In this document: positions 1 through 11,460 of the stretch, in pieces | Layout: the number at the start of each line of letters is the position of its first letter | Numbering within the stretch: position 1 is the first letter of the stretch | NCBI GenBank assembly: GCA_030512335.1 | Contig: JAULSU010000004.1 | Coordinates: forward strand, 6,061,344 to 6,125,343 | Length of the DNA: 64,000 nucleotides | DNA from: Immersiella caudata | Lineage: Eukaryota > Ascomycota > Sordariomycetes > Sordariales > Lasiosphaeriaceae | Direction: 5' to 3' | Notes under the pieces: generated by a model | Databases searched by the model: none | Told to the model about the DNA's origin: nothing | Seen by the model: the letters and a program-made list of their open reading frames with translations, nothing else | Made by a program: the position numbers and the translations under genes

Positions 1-446
1 TAACCAAGCTGGTTCGTTTTTGTCCGGCCCGGGTGGACGCTAGAGGAAGCTCGAGTCGGGGCGAGATTGGTGGCTCCCGGGGCGGGGTCGAGCTCCACCA
101 GCCGCAAGCTTACCATCGACGGACACTGCCACCAGCGTTTCAGTTCGGCGCATGAGGAAAATGGCAGGTGAAGAATAATCGAAGTTAGGTATTTGCTTCA
201 TGGTATCATTAACGACATGCGCTTCACGAGGAGGGACATAATCCTGTGTATGCACAACGCTAGAAGATGGGAGAGAGAAAAGAAGGAAACGAGAAGACCC
301 AGCTGCGAGAGCGCTCTCCGCAGCAGCAGCAGCAAAAATAAAAATGCCCATCATGACCGTGGAGTGTGTTCCCCACGCCTCCGTAAACGGCAGGGTCTCA
401 CACACAAAACCCCACCTACCATCTCGTCCGGGATTGTCCACTCTCA
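1..446. other. Intergenic, no gene seen
   Basis: The left edge of the window up to the stop codon of the first gene. There is an open frame on the minus strand (40-450), but it has low-complexity composition and no recognisable domain, so I see no supportable gene here. It probably contains the 3' flank of the membrane-protein gene that follows. Confidence 0.5.
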
Positions 447-1836
447 TCAAACCTCCCTAGAGATGTAATCTACCGTGGTTGTGGTTGTCTTCGTAATTCC
501 TGGTGTGGTACCCCGGGAAGGTCCACTTGCTGCTGCAGGCAATTTGTCGATGCTCTCGTCGCTGGACCGGGCATCCACAGCGAAAAAGCTGGTCGGCCCG
601 GTCTGTGCCGGGAATTTTTCGACGGCGGTGCCGGTCGTGTGATTTTTGGTGTCGTTGAGCTCGTAAAAGTTGAAGGCGCGTTCACTGCTGGTGTCGTCGT
701 TGGCCGACTTGGACTTGAGGACGCTCTTGGTGCGCGACTTGGACTGCAGCGTGTCCTGACGAAAGTAGCCCGACCCCGTGATCTTGCCGCCGCCCGAAGA
801 GGCCTTTCCGTAGCCGAGACTGGTGCCAAGGATCTTCTTGAAAAGGGGGCGTAGCGCGGGCAGCGAACCGGCGATGATGCCCGTGTTGCACTCCATGACG
901 GTCCAGATGGAAATATCGCGCGAATCCCACAGCCAATCGCCCGTCTTGCCGTAGTTGACCAGAAATCCAACCTTGATGAAGGCAGCCGCGCAGGCAAAGG
1001 CACCGAGCGACAGGGCGAAGATGAGCGAGAAGCGCGTGCGGCGGTTGACGTTGAGGTGCCACAGCATGGGGATGGGGATGACGAGGGCGAGGAGCAGATC
1101 GGTCAGGATGTTGAGGGTCACGTTGGTGTATGACAACCCCTTGAGCGTCGATTGCGACCAGCAGTTCTGGGGGATGCTTTGATCCCAGAGCGCGCGGATG
1201 TCGGTGCATTGCAGCACAACGGTGAAGAAGCAGCCGATGGTGTAAAACGACATGAAGCCCATGATGCCGAGGATGAGGTGGCGGTAAAACTTGGTGCTCG
1301 CAATGCGCAAAAGCGTGGCACCCACGGCCAGCTTGGTGACGCAGATGGCGATGAGGTAGATCGGCTGGCTGATAAAGTTGAGCTTCAAACCCGTCGGCAA
1401 GTGCTCCAGCGGAATGTCGCCCATGTGGCGGCCTGCGCCGTACACAATTGATCCCCAGATGACTCCCTGTCCGGCCACACACATGGCCATGGCGAACGAC
1501 ATGAAATAATCCTGCGCATCACCATCCATGTCAGCCACGGCTCCTGCCCTCACTGATCATCGGGCCCCGGATCATGATCGGCAGCATTCCCACGCGGGGA
1601 AGAAATTATTGATCGGAGATTTCAGGGTCCAAAAAGAAAAGAAAAGACAAACATACATCGAGACCGACATTGCGCACCATGACGAGTCGCACATACAGGC
1701 GGGTGCTGTACGTGATCAAGGCCAGAATGGTGATGGCCAGGGTCGCGCCCAGGATTCTGGGACCGTCGTCCTCGGCAGGGTTCGACGGGAGGCCGAACTC
1801 GTTGATCACCACCCCAGAATTAAGCATGATGGGCAA
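447..1836 (-). CDS. PTH11/rhodopsin-type seven-helix membrane protein
   Basis: Two exons, 1836-1657 and 1511-447, separated by a 145-nt intron (GTATGT donor, GCGCAG acceptor). The splice joins residues ending VRNVGLD to DYFMSFAMAM, the usual fungal-rhodopsin loop between helices 1 and 2, giving about 414 aa. Several hydrophobic helices follow, then the conserved WTVMECNTGIIAGSLPALRPLF segment before a charged, Ser/Thr-rich cytosolic tail. This is the fungal 'rhodopsin-domain' integral membrane family that includes PTH11-like receptors; the ligand and G-protein coupling are unknown, and there is no N-terminal CFEM domain. The start could also be the second Met, three codons in (1827). A second and third gene of this family lie at 37.3 and 40.1 kb. 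Confidence 0.85.
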
Positions 1837-3452
1837 AAGGACGCGGAGTGCTCAAAAACCAAGTACGCGACGGCAGAGGAAGGACGATGCATGCGCACAT
1901 CACTCTGGGGGATGTGGATCATTGATATAAAAAGAGCGACAACGATCTGAAAGAAAAACGGCAGTGTTTTGCAAATTATGTTTTGGGCAGTTCGCCCGCA
2001 ACAACTCAGGGGGGCTGTTGGAAAAGTCAGGGAGGGAGGGGCCGATGAAGGTTTCCCCCATCTGTTGCAATCGTTTAGCACTGCACATCAGATCATGGCA
2101 ACCCAGGAGATGCTTGGAACCCTGGTTATCATCCACGTTGCGGCATGCCTTTCCTTTCTTTTTTCTTCGCTCCTCATAGAACCCACCCCGCCCCCCATAT
2201 ACCAAAGAGGCTGATATGATTTGTGCGCTAGCAGTGGTGGGCATCGCTCGCTTATTTGGTCAAAAAAGGGAGAAATCGTCCGGGAGAGCACGGGCAGCCG
2301 CTGACGGTGGTGGAAACCCCGTCAAAAACGCACTGTGCCATCTGTGCTGCCACCCGCGGATGCCGGAACGTACCACAGCACACTTGGCCCTCATCCCGAC
2401 TTGGGGGTTTACCAGCGAGGGGGGGTTCTACCTATCCACTCTGCGGAGACAGCGATTCCACGGGCAATCTTCACAGCTCGGGGGGGCATGGTCACGGGTG
2501 ATTTAGTAACTCTCCTGATTTCACTTTCGATCTTTTATCAACTCTCCTCGTTATCTGGGGTCGAGACTGCTGCTACAAGGCTGTTTCACGGCTGGGACAA
2601 GCATACCATCCCAGTACCACAGAAAGATAAAGTTGGGTACCCCATATAAACCACGCTCGTGCTTGTTGATCCTAGGGGATTTACCTGCAGAAAAACGTGC
2701 GTGTTCGGGGCTCCGACCCGAGGAGACTGCCGGCTTCCTTTTTCCCGCTGGTTAGTTTCCTTTTTCTCCTGTTGGCTGACAAGTGCCAAGGTCGAACCCG
2801 AGCGCAAGGTTCGGCAGCGTGCATGAGGCTACCACGACGACCGGTTCTAGCTTCCCAAGCTGTCATTCCCGGAAATAAAATACGCAGGTGCACCAGTGCG
2901 TGTAAATTACACATACTGCGAAGATAGGTGAAAGAGGCATGATCCGTCCTAGCTCGCCGGGTTGGACCGAGGTCCTTGCACCTCCTCGTTCGGAAGGATC
3001 CACAACCAATCCTCCCCTCATCTCCATGGCAGGGAATGGGACCCAGTACGCCTGACTCGAAGCAGCATACATCCCCATGGCTGCATTTCCCATTGTACCA
3101 GGCAGCGTCTCATGGGAAATTCTTCGGAAAGGGGACTCAATCTGGTTATCTCAATGTGTGGGATTCTGGTAGGACTGGACGGGCATAGCAACACGGGGGG
3201 AGCAACATGGCGCCCATGTTGCGAGGTGACATTCCCCCTTGGAGCTTCCCCGGCGCCTCTCGAGTGGCTCTCAACTCCTCCTCGGCGGGCCGTGCAAAGC
3301 ACCACTTTATCCAGTTGGAGATATCCCGAAGGACGCGTAGAAACTCCTATTTAGGGGAGCGTTCACTGCTTCGATCCGGGATACTTCTTTTGCTCAACCA
3401 CATCCATCCCTCCTTCCCAGCTCCATCCCAGTCTTGACAATATAACCACAAG
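1837..3452. other. Intergenic, 1.6 kb
   Basis: Holds the divergent 5' flanks of the membrane-protein gene and the tyrosinase gene. Small open frames occur on both strands, but none has a recognisable domain or a consistent intron pattern. No RNA gene or repeat was seen. Confidence 0.5.
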
Positions 3453-4905
3453 ATGCGTGCCAGGACAGTCGCTCTTTTCACTCTCAAGGTGGCCTCCGTG
3501 CTTGCCGCTCCGGCCTCGCAGGCCAGCGGCGAGCCCGAGGCCCCGGTTGAGCCCGTGGTTTCCTCCTCCGAGGAGCTTACCGCCGCCCTCCTTTCCGGCA
3601 ACCCCGAGGATGCCCTCAGCGCCATGGCTACCCTCGACACCGTTCGCTACAACCAGATTGAAGAGGAGTTCGCCGAGGCCGAGAACAACCCCGAGAAGCG
3701 CTCTCTCTTTGGCAGCTGTTCCCTGAGCAAGCTGCAGATTCGCCGGGAGTGGTATGTTGTCTCTTCAATTACCCCGTTTTCTTTCTTTCTTTCTTTCTTT
3801 CTTTCTTTATTTCTGACATGCAAATAGGGGCACCCTCACACGCTCGGAGCGCAAGGCGTACACGGATGCCGTGCGCTGTCTTCAGGCCAAGCCGGCGACC
3901 TGGCCAGCGACTTACGGGCCCGGAGCCAAGACGCGGTACGATGACTTCGTCGCCGTGCACATTAACCAGACCATGGAGATCCACTACACAGGTAACTTCC
4001 TCTCGTGGCACAGGTACTTCACCTGGCTGTACGAGCAGGCCCTCCGCAACGAGTGTGGGTACCGCGGCGCCCAGCCGTACTGGAACTGGGGCTTGACCGC
4101 CATCACCGGTCTCGAGAACTCCCCCATCTTTGACGGCAGCGAGTACTCAATGAGCGGCAACGGTGCACCCGTCCCCAACCAGGGCAACATTGTCATCACC
4201 GGCGGTGACGGTCTCCCCCCTATCGTCCTCCCTCCCGGAACTGGCGGTGGCTGTGTCACCTCGGGCCCCTTTGCCAATATGAGCGTCAACCTTGGCCCCG
4301 GTGGTCTCGATCTCCCCGGTGGCACCTCCCAAGTCCACCCTGACGGCCCTTTTGCCTACAACCCCCGCTGCCTGAAGCGTGACTTGACCACGGCCGTCAA
4401 CCGCCAGTTCGCCCACGCCTCAGCCGTGCTCGCCAACATCCTTCTCCCCCGCGACATCGACGCCTTCCAGATGCAGATGCAGGGTATCCCCGGCACCGGC
4501 AACATTGGTAGGTTACCCCTTTTCGTTCAAAACCAAACTAGGCCTGTAAATAGGTACATGGACAAGGGCTGACACTATTGTTACCTAGGCATCCACGGCG
4601 GCGGCCACTACTCACTTGGCGGCGACCCCGGCCGCGACTTCTTCGTGTCCCCCGGCGACCCAGCCTTCTACCTCCACCACGCCATGATCGACCGCGTCTG
4701 GTACCTATGGCAGGCTCTCTCCCCCAACTCCCGCACCAAGGGCATCCGGGCCGTTGCCGGCACCCACACCTTCATGAACATGCCCCCCAGCGGTGATGCC
4801 ACCATTGAGGACTATATCCACATTCCCTACACCGGTGGTGGGCCGCAGAAGATTAAGGACCTCCTGAGCACCGTCTCGGGTCCTTTCTGCTATGTCTATC
4901 TGTAA
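3453..4905 (+). CDS. Secreted short tyrosinase / catechol-oxidase-like enzyme
   Basis: Three exons: 3453-3751, 3828-4507 and 4589-4905, giving 431 aa. The N-terminus is a signal peptide (about residues 1-19), then an acidic pro-region with a possible Kex2 site (EKR, 81-83). The CuA ligands are H144, H152 and H161 in the HINQ...FLSWHRYF motif. The CuB ligands are H329 and H333 in HGGGH plus the second His of FYLHHAMIDR (near H357). This type-3 copper family oxidises phenols or catechols to quinones. The length and absence of a long C-terminal domain fit the secreted 'short' ascomycete polyphenol oxidases rather than the intracellular melanin tyrosinases. Whether it has monophenolase activity cannot be told from sequence. 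Intron 1 contains a CTTT microsatellite. Confidence 0.92.
3781..3808 (+). repeat. CTTT microsatellite inside tyrosinase intron 1
   Basis: About seven perfect tandem CTTT units form the polypyrimidine stretch of the intron, 19 nt before the ATAG acceptor at 3826-3827. Confidence 0.9.
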
Positions 4906-6180
4906 GTCTTGGTAACTTGAGGTTTCCAAGTTTGCATGTACTTCTTGCCATGAAACCACCGGCTCCGCCGTTTACATAACCTCATATAATATTTAATTAC
5001 ACGAGTCATGTCGCAAGAATGTTTCTTCACGGAGAGATGAGAAGGCTCCACGCTTCATCATGCTCATCCCATGTATATACCAGACCTACTACACATACTA
5101 CCGCTAATACCAATAACACCTTCCCTTTCCCAACTACCGAATTTGCTTGTCCCCACCAACTGCATGGTGTCAAAGCGTGTCGTCCCGAAATAGAGACCCA
5201 TCGTCCGCTGGCATTCCATCCGTGACAAACACTACCGCTATCCGTACGTGTCACCGAAGGAACAGTGGCAGACCGAAACCCACCCCCTCCCCTCCCTTTT
5301 CTCGGAGCGGACCCACTCTCGGGAGAACATCCGACTTGGCGTCACATCACCGGCCGACTATCCCAGAACGTGATCAGAGGGCAACGCGGTCCCACATATG
5401 ATGCTGCGTTGCTCACCGACTGTTGATGAACGCATAATGACCAAGAAAAAAGGAATGAAATAGATAGAGCCAACGAAGAAAAAGAAAGATAAGGTAGCTG
5501 CGAGATGGATGCAGTTGAGGGAGTCTGTCATTTTTGTCTTTCTCTGCCTTCTTTTACGTGACACCAACTTTTACCCTGCATGGAGTAGATGTAATCGGAA
5601 ACCAATGGTTACCACCTGAGCCGGGGTGGCGGAGGGTAGGGCGTCTCTGGGCAGGGAACCCCACTGGGCTGCGCAAAAGAGGTGAGGGATAAACATCCTT
5701 GAACCCTTTCGTTGCTTGAAACGGTTACACTTGTTGTTCGGGGGTAGTTCCAGGTCTGGACACAGTCACAGATGGCTTCGGTTACTGGGAACTGTCTTGA
5801 CAAGCCTCGGGATGACGGGGTCAAGGGGTGAAGCTTCTTGTAGGGCATCGGGAGTAACGTACGGCAGTTGATCTAGTTTCATGCTATGCTAAATGCGTGA
5901 GGTCGTCAACTCGTTGGAGGCCAGGGAACTCAAGCCTCTAGCCATGCACGGCAGCAGCAGGGGCTCGAAAGACACAAAACACGCATGTTCTAAATTATTC
6001 CGGTCTCAAAAAAAAACTCTTTTCGTGCGTATCAGCGTGGGTGAAAGTAGCTGAAGCAATTTCCAACATCCGAATATTAACAATTAAATATTATTGAAAC
6101 CATCAAAGTCCCGAAGGAGCTCTCAAAATGAGACAACCAGACGACGAATGTACCCAGATAAAAACCACCTTTTCAACTTC
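4906..6180. other. Intergenic, 1.3 kb
   Basis: Contains the convergent 3' flanks of the tyrosinase gene and the MARVEL pseudogene, including an AT-rich patch near 6060-6095. No coding region, tRNA or repeat family could be recognised. Confidence 0.5.
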
Positions 6181-7103
6181 CTAGAGATTCTGCACCGCAT
6201 CTCCCGTTGCCCTCAATCGCGGGCCAGTGCCGGTTGCTGTCGGTCCCGGACCCGTACCGGCTGTTGTCGGCTCGGCGGTAGTGGCCGGAGCCGCAGGGGC
6301 GGCCCCACTTCCCAGGACCCCACCAGCTCCCGCACCCGTTCCAACGCTGGCCGCGGCCGCGGTGCCCTTGCGTTTTCCGAAAAATGCGTCTCCGGCTGCG
6401 ATCACGATCATTCATCAGCGGATGCCAAAACCCACATGTCAAGAGCACCTACCGGAAGAGCCCACGTCGCTTATCGTGAATCCTTCCACGCTCGATTATC
6501 CAATAGACGCCCTGTCGCTGTCAGTTCTCCCTCTTCCTTGATCGCTGGGAAGTAGACTCACCAAAGGAAAGCTCAGCAGATAAGTGAAGCACGCCACAAA
6601 CGAAAACGCCAGGACGGTCCGGTACGCTGAGCACCCTGACCAATTGACGTTGATCCCGGGCGCTCCAACGACATACCACTGTCCCTAGTAGTATCCCCAG
6701 TACGTGGTGTACCACTCCGAGTTGCACGTGTTGATTCCAGTCAACTGCCACACGTCAGCCTTCTCCCTCAGGTACTGCAGGCACTGAGAATGACACTCAC
6801 AGTCTCCAACAAGCAAAAAGCAACCAACCACGCGGCAAAAAAGAAAAAGTCAATCGGGAAAAACCAAAACGAATAACCGAGCGGGGGCGTGAAGAACAGA
6901 GAGTAGAGAATGGCAAGGGCGGCGGTGACGGCAACATAGATGAGACGGCCGTTGGGATCCGTGACGCCGGCTTGGCGGATGAGGTAGAAGGCGCGACCGA
7001 GGAGGCCGAGGACGATGGCGCCGCAGATGAGTTCGCCGAGGCGGAGAAAGACGGAGAGGTCGCAGGAGGCGTGACCTGCTGTGAGGGTGCCCTCTTTAGT
7101 CAT
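6181..7103 (-). pseudogene. MARVEL-domain membrane protein with in-frame stop
   Basis: Exon 1 (7103-6801) encodes three hydrophobic helices typical of fungal MARVEL-domain proteins (LRLGELICGAIVLGL, YVAVTAALAILYSLFF, PIDFFFFAAWLVAFCLL). A 56-nt intron joins in phase to exon 2 (6744-6562), which has the conserved CNSEWYTTYWGYY stretch and the last helix (RTVLAFSFVACFTYLLSF). Between them codon 6687-6685 reads TAG exactly where family members usually have Trp (YYW-G-x-W). The third exon, a Gly/Ala/Thr-rich tail ending at 6181, does not join in frame from the GTGAGT donor at 6561, so there may be a second lesion or a different splice. I read the gene as a recent loss of function. A sequencing error at one base is the main alternative. 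Confidence 0.6.
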
Positions 7104-7345
7104 GGTGGTGATTCGGAACTTGTCTTGTGATGTCTGACTTGTGTTTGTGAGGTGTCTGAGATGGGAATGGGGAAAGGTGGGAAGTGGCGTGTTGGGAGGT
7201 TGAAATTGGAAAGGGAGACAAAGAGCGGGAAGTGCAGGCCGGGTTTCGTCGGGTTGGTGATGTTGAGCCGGAATAGGAAGTATTTGAATGGAAGGAAGTT
7301 GTCGCCAGGACTTGTGGTGTGAGAGCAACAACACCAGATACATTT

Positions 7346-7822
7346 CTAACAAGTAGAATGAAACAAAGCCCCCACGGCAATGCCCTCCTTGCCCAACTCG
7401 TTGTAAATAGCCACAGCCGCCTGAGTCTCAGCTACATGCACCTTCACTCCACGGCTCTCAATCGCCTTGACAACAGAATCCGCAACCCTCAGCCGCTCAT
7501 CCATGCCTCGGGACAGGACCACGACTTGAGCGCCATGCTCGAGAAGTTCCTCAACGTCGGCAAGCTGAATGCCGGGATTGTGTCGAGTGCCGGTTTCTCC
7601 CCAATCCCATGCCCGGCCCCCTCCGGGCCACACCTTGGCGTCCTTGAGCTCCTCAATAATACCATGTACTTTGATGCGCCCCCATGAGATGGATGTGATG
7701 AGCGGCGACGTCAAGTCCGAGGGCTTGGCGTTCTTGGCGTGAGGTGATGCCACAGACGGAGGTCCATCGCCATCTTCCGTCTTCCGGCCCGCCCCCTCGT
7801 TGCTCAGCGGCGTAGTGGCCAT
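7346..7822 (-). CDS. AAMDC / Mth938-domain protein (DUF498)
   Basis: Single-exon, 158 aa, starting at MATTPLSNEG. The family signature is easily seen: ITSISWGRIKVHG, KDAKVWPGG.RAWDW, TGTRHNPGIQ, the DVEELLEHGAQVVVLSRGM strand-helix, and a C-terminal VGALFHSTC. Mth938/AAMDC folds are small mixed alpha/beta domains also found in the complex I assembly factor NDUFAF3, but this protein belongs to the stand-alone branch of unknown biochemical role. An upstream Met at 7912 would add 30 residues (RRVSLACTVRRYPKSS) that look weakly mitochondrial-targeting. I prefer the downstream start because the conserved domain follows it. Confidence 0.85.
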   Translation of the reverse strand: MATTPLSNEGAGRKTEDGDGPPSVASPHAKNAKPSDLTSPLITSISWGRIKVHGIIEELKDAKVWPGGGRAWDWGETGTRHNPGIQLADVEELLEHGAQVVVLSRGMDERLRVADSVVKAIESRGVKVHVAETQAAVAIYNELGKEGIAVGALFHSTC

Positions 7823-8662
7823 GTCGGCAGCGCTTTGAATGTTACTTTTAGTAGCTGGGAGCGATGATTTCGGATACCTCCTGACCGTGCATGCGAGAGA
7901 AACGCGACGCAATGCGGATCAGCTTATCTAGAGACCCCCGCTTTTCCAACCCCATGACGTTCCCCATCCGTCTGTTGTCCGAAACCTCGCATTCCAACGG
8001 ATAGTTCCGCATCGTCAAGTTGGACCGATGCCGAACACAAATCGCATGCGGGTGCGCAGGCACCAAAAGCTCAACCTCCATTGATGCACTCGGTCTTGAA
8101 CTAGGAATTAGACCACGAGGTACATTGGGCAATGAAACAAACTGCGGGCTTCGACTTGTGGGCTGTGACTTGAGATGGTCTGATCCCTTTGTTCTATTGA
8201 TGAAAAGCTTGGTACAAAAGACCTGCATGTTTGAAGACTGACTCGGAGCTTCAAACTTGGAAGTGGGCCCAGATCAACCTCAGCCAAGGGGCCCCAAGCC
8301 AAAGAGAACATGGTCCGATCTCTGGAAACGAGAGACCCTTTCCACATTCGCTGTAGGACTCGGACTTCTGCTCTGAAGTCGGGTTGATATGTAAGTCGTT
8401 GCTTGGTAATCATCGTTTCAGCCTGATTATTTCCGACATCGCAGCAGGAGCTAAGGCACTAACTCCGGTACAAGCGTTTTTGACGCCTGCTATCCATGCA
8501 CTGAAAAGGCTGGCTCCCCAATCTTAAACGACTCAAACTGAATAACATCGCGGAAATCTTTTTAAACGCTGAATCGACCTAGTCGGCTTCGAAGACAGGG
8601 AGACTTGCCTTGAATCCGTTCACAGCCATCTCCCTATCGTGCCCCTCCGAGCTCAAAACACA
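7823..8662. other. Divergent intergenic region
   Basis: Shared 5' region of the AAMDC-type gene (minus) and the MDR reductase (plus). An open frame at 7848-8228 on the minus strand has no recognisable motif. Nothing else seen. Confidence 0.5.
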
Positions 8663-9829
8663 ATGAAGGCTATCAAGATGACCGGGCCAGGCAAGGCCGA
8701 AATTCAAGAGGTGCCCATCCCCGCTCTGCGAGATGACTACATCCTGGCCAAAGTCAAGGCTGTCGCGCTGAACCCAACCGACTGGTGAGAATAAAACACT
8801 ACAAATCTCGCAAACACTTCACATTCATCTAACATGCTTCCAGGAAGCACATCTACTACATCTCTACCCCTGGCTGCACGGTGGGCTGCGACTTTGCCGG
8901 CGTCGTCGAAGAAGTAGGACCCAACGTGACCAAGGGATGGAAAAAGGGGGATAGAATTGCCGCCTTCACCCACGGTGGAAACAAGGTCCAAACCGAGGAC
9001 GGCTGTTTTGCCGAATATGCCGTTGCTAAAGGCGACCTTTGGGCCAAGGTAGATTCCGCCCAGACCTTTACTATAACTGTTTGACACGTTTGCTGACCCC
9101 TTGAAGATCCCAGACGACATGTCCATCACCTCCGCAGCCTCCCTCGGCGTAGGCATCACCACCGTCGGCCAATCCATGTATCAGGCACTCGGTCTCCCCT
9201 TCCCAGAGTCGGGCACCCGTGCAAACCACCCCTTCCTCGTCTACGGTGGCAGCTCCGCTACAGGAACCCTCGCCATCCAATTTGCTCGCCTTTCGGGTTG
9301 CTCGCCCATCGTCACCACTTGCTCTCCGCAAAACTTCAACATGGTCAAGGCCCTCGGTGCCGATGCTGCATTTGATTACAAGGATCCAGACGTAGTGAAG
9401 AAGATTCGGGAGTATACCAATGACTCTCTCACCCTCGCTCTCGATTGTATCTCCTCCAAGGAGAGCGCCGAAATTACATCACAGGCCATTGGTTCCAAGG
9501 GAGGCGAGGTTTGCTTTCTTCTCGGGGGCTGCGAGACGGGAAGGGAGGATGTAAAGGGGATGGCTACACTGGGCTATACTGTGATGGGAGAGGATTTCAC
9601 TTTCGGGCTGAGCGGAATGAGCGAGTTCCTAGCAAAGGTGGAAGATCTCGAGTTTGGGAAGAAATTCTGGGCCCTGGCAGAGAGATTGCTTGCGGAAGGG
9701 AAGGTAAAGCCTCATCCAGTGGAGGTGGGGAGCGGTGGGTTGGCTGGCGTGTTTGATGGGCTGCAGGCGATGAGGGAGGGTAGGGTCAGTGGAAAGAAGT
9801 TGGTGTATGTGGTTGATGAGACGAACTGA
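8663..9829 (+). CDS. Zinc-less MDR oxidoreductase (enoyl-reductase type)
   Basis: Three exons: 8663-8784, 8844-9048 and 9107-9829, 349 aa. The GroES-like half begins MKAIKMTGPGKAEIQEV and contains ALNPTDWKH and the GCDFAGVVEEVG motif. The Rossmann half has the YGGSSATGTLAIQFARLSG dinucleotide-binding loop. The catalytic and structural zinc cysteines of alcohol dehydrogenases are missing, which places it in the quinone/enoyl reductase branch of the medium-chain dehydrogenase superfamily. Related fungal proteins act as trans-acting enoyl reductases of polyketide clusters, but no polyketide synthase lies in this window, so a specific substrate cannot be inferred. NADPH dependence is likely. Confidence 0.88.
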
Positions 9830-10019
9830 TGTTGTTGTATTTACATCAATCCGATTTCCGTTGTCCCAGCAATGCCCTTGTCATCGTGTTCTCTTTTTGG
9901 CCCAAGATTCCCCACTTGCCGGGCGTTTCTGCAATTGCAATCGCAAACCCCTTTTTTCGTTCCATATGGCTGGTTTCCGGAAGAGTCAATGACGCACTGT
10001 TGGACGTCAGCGGATGCTC

Positions 10020-10262
10020 TTAAAAGGCATTCTTCAGCCGAGCTGTTACGGTTGAGTTGAGACAATCCACCAAGTCCATGATGCGCTCCTCGTATCTCAG
10101 GTAGTGCAAACATCGCTTTCCACACCACTCATCGCAGGTCAATCCCTTTGTTTGTGCCAACTCCGGGTCGCAGTCGCAAGGTTGCGGCTTGAAATCGCCG
10201 AGGGCAGCGTTAGACTGAAGAAGCAGCGACAGAAACAGGGCGAGAAACGACGCTGGATTCAT
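10020..10262 (-). CDS. Small cysteine-rich secreted protein
   Basis: An 80-aa single-exon frame starting MNPASFLALF with a hydrophobic signal peptide ending around SNAALG. The mature part has six cysteines (CDCD, TCDEWCGKRC, DCLN), enough for three disulfides. It converges with the MDR reductase gene (191 bp between stops). Size, signal peptide and cysteine count are those of an effector-like or antimicrobial-like small secreted protein, but I do not recognise the family. The open frame extends upstream to 10307; the internal Met is chosen because the signal peptide starts there. Confidence 0.55.
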   Translation of the reverse strand: MNPASFLALFLSLLLQSNAALGDFKPQPCDCDPELAQTKGLTCDEWCGKRCLHYLRYEERIMDLVDCLNSTVTARLKNAF

Positions 10263-11460
10263 TGTTGTGAGATAGCGAGGCCGAAGTAAAACAAAGAGAG
10301 AATCCAACTCAGCCCCTAAGGGAGCCTTTTGGATGCGGGGTCATAGGCGACTATAAGGGGCTGGTCTGACTAGCTCTAGTCCCTCAAGCCAATTATCCGG
10401 AATTGTTGGAGTTGCATCGATGACACGGCCAAGTCGCATTCGTGGCGCGCTTGAAGGGAAACTGCGACACTAGAAGCTCAACACAGATGAGAAGGACTGA
10501 CGACTACTGCATAGGGCCTCAAAGAAAAGTAGGCGCCTACGTAGAGCCAACCAGGTGGTTTGCATTTGTTCCAACCGTGACACATACGACGCTGCAGGGC
10601 CACAGAGCTGCTGCGCGGAAAAGGGGGAGTTGTCGTCCAATAGTGCAACAAGCTAGCGATTCAACTCCCATCATCTCGCCCAGAGTTGCCAATGATATCT
10701 TGCTATTCGATTGAACTCTGTACGTTTAACATTGTGCAAAGAGGGGTCGTGTCTATTCTAGTGTTACGTCCCCCGTCTCAGCACAAAGAAATGACCCTCA
10801 GCCCCTTTAGCCGGCTTACCACCTCGGCAGCCACCGGTCATTCATTTCTCACCGAAACAGCCCAAGGTCTCGGCAGCTTCCGCGTATATTACTTTCTACA
10901 CTTCAGCCCCGGAACCTCCCAAGACACGATCTGTTCCCAGACCTGTCAAACCGCAAATCCCCCGGCCCGCGGACCCAGCGGTCAGCGCGGAACGCTGCCG
11001 CCCTGCATCTGGATAGTGACACAAGCCGCGCAAAGTACGAGAATCGAAGGATTCCGGACTTAGGCTAGCAAGGCTCAACAAACCGGGTCTTGGGGTCAAG
11101 GACGAGTGCCTTGTCATTCTGCCGTGCCACATTCTTCCGGGACGCTCTAGAAGGCTTCTACCGCGTTTTGGCAGAAGAGCCGCATGTCCGTACGGTGCCA
11201 TAATGCGAACGTAAATTGCTTTCTCCAATCCGCCCTTAATATGGGTATATTGTTTTGCGCGGTGTGCCTGTCATGATAGGATAATTTCGGGGCCCATCAC
11301 GATGGATGGTGGGCTTTCTCCGCACTCGGAATTGTCCCTGACCGCGAAAGTCTGCGATCGAGGAGTATAACTGTGCGGGGGACCCTTTATACCGGTCTGC
11401 TGATCCGGGAAGTGCTGTTCGTTTGTTGTTCTCCAGTTTGATTCCGGATCTGACGCCATC
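10263..11460. other. Intergenic, 1.2 kb
   Basis: Divergent 5' flanks of the cysteine-rich secreted protein and of the repeat-exon secreted protein. Short frames on both strands show no recognisable protein. No repeat or RNA gene seen. Confidence 0.5.

Noticed and set aside
40..450. Minus-strand open frame of 136 codons
   Set aside because: Alanine-rich stretch from a CAG repeat, no domain and no intron pattern; lies in the 3' flank of the first gene.
6094..6555. Plus-strand frame opposite the MARVEL pseudogene tail
   Set aside because: It is the complement of a Gly/Ala-rich coding tail; such GC-rich stretches are often open on both strands.
7848..8228. Minus-strand frame upstream of the AAMDC-type gene
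   Set aside because: It could be an upstream gene or exon, but I saw no known motif and no splice site that would join it in phase to the AAMDC frame.
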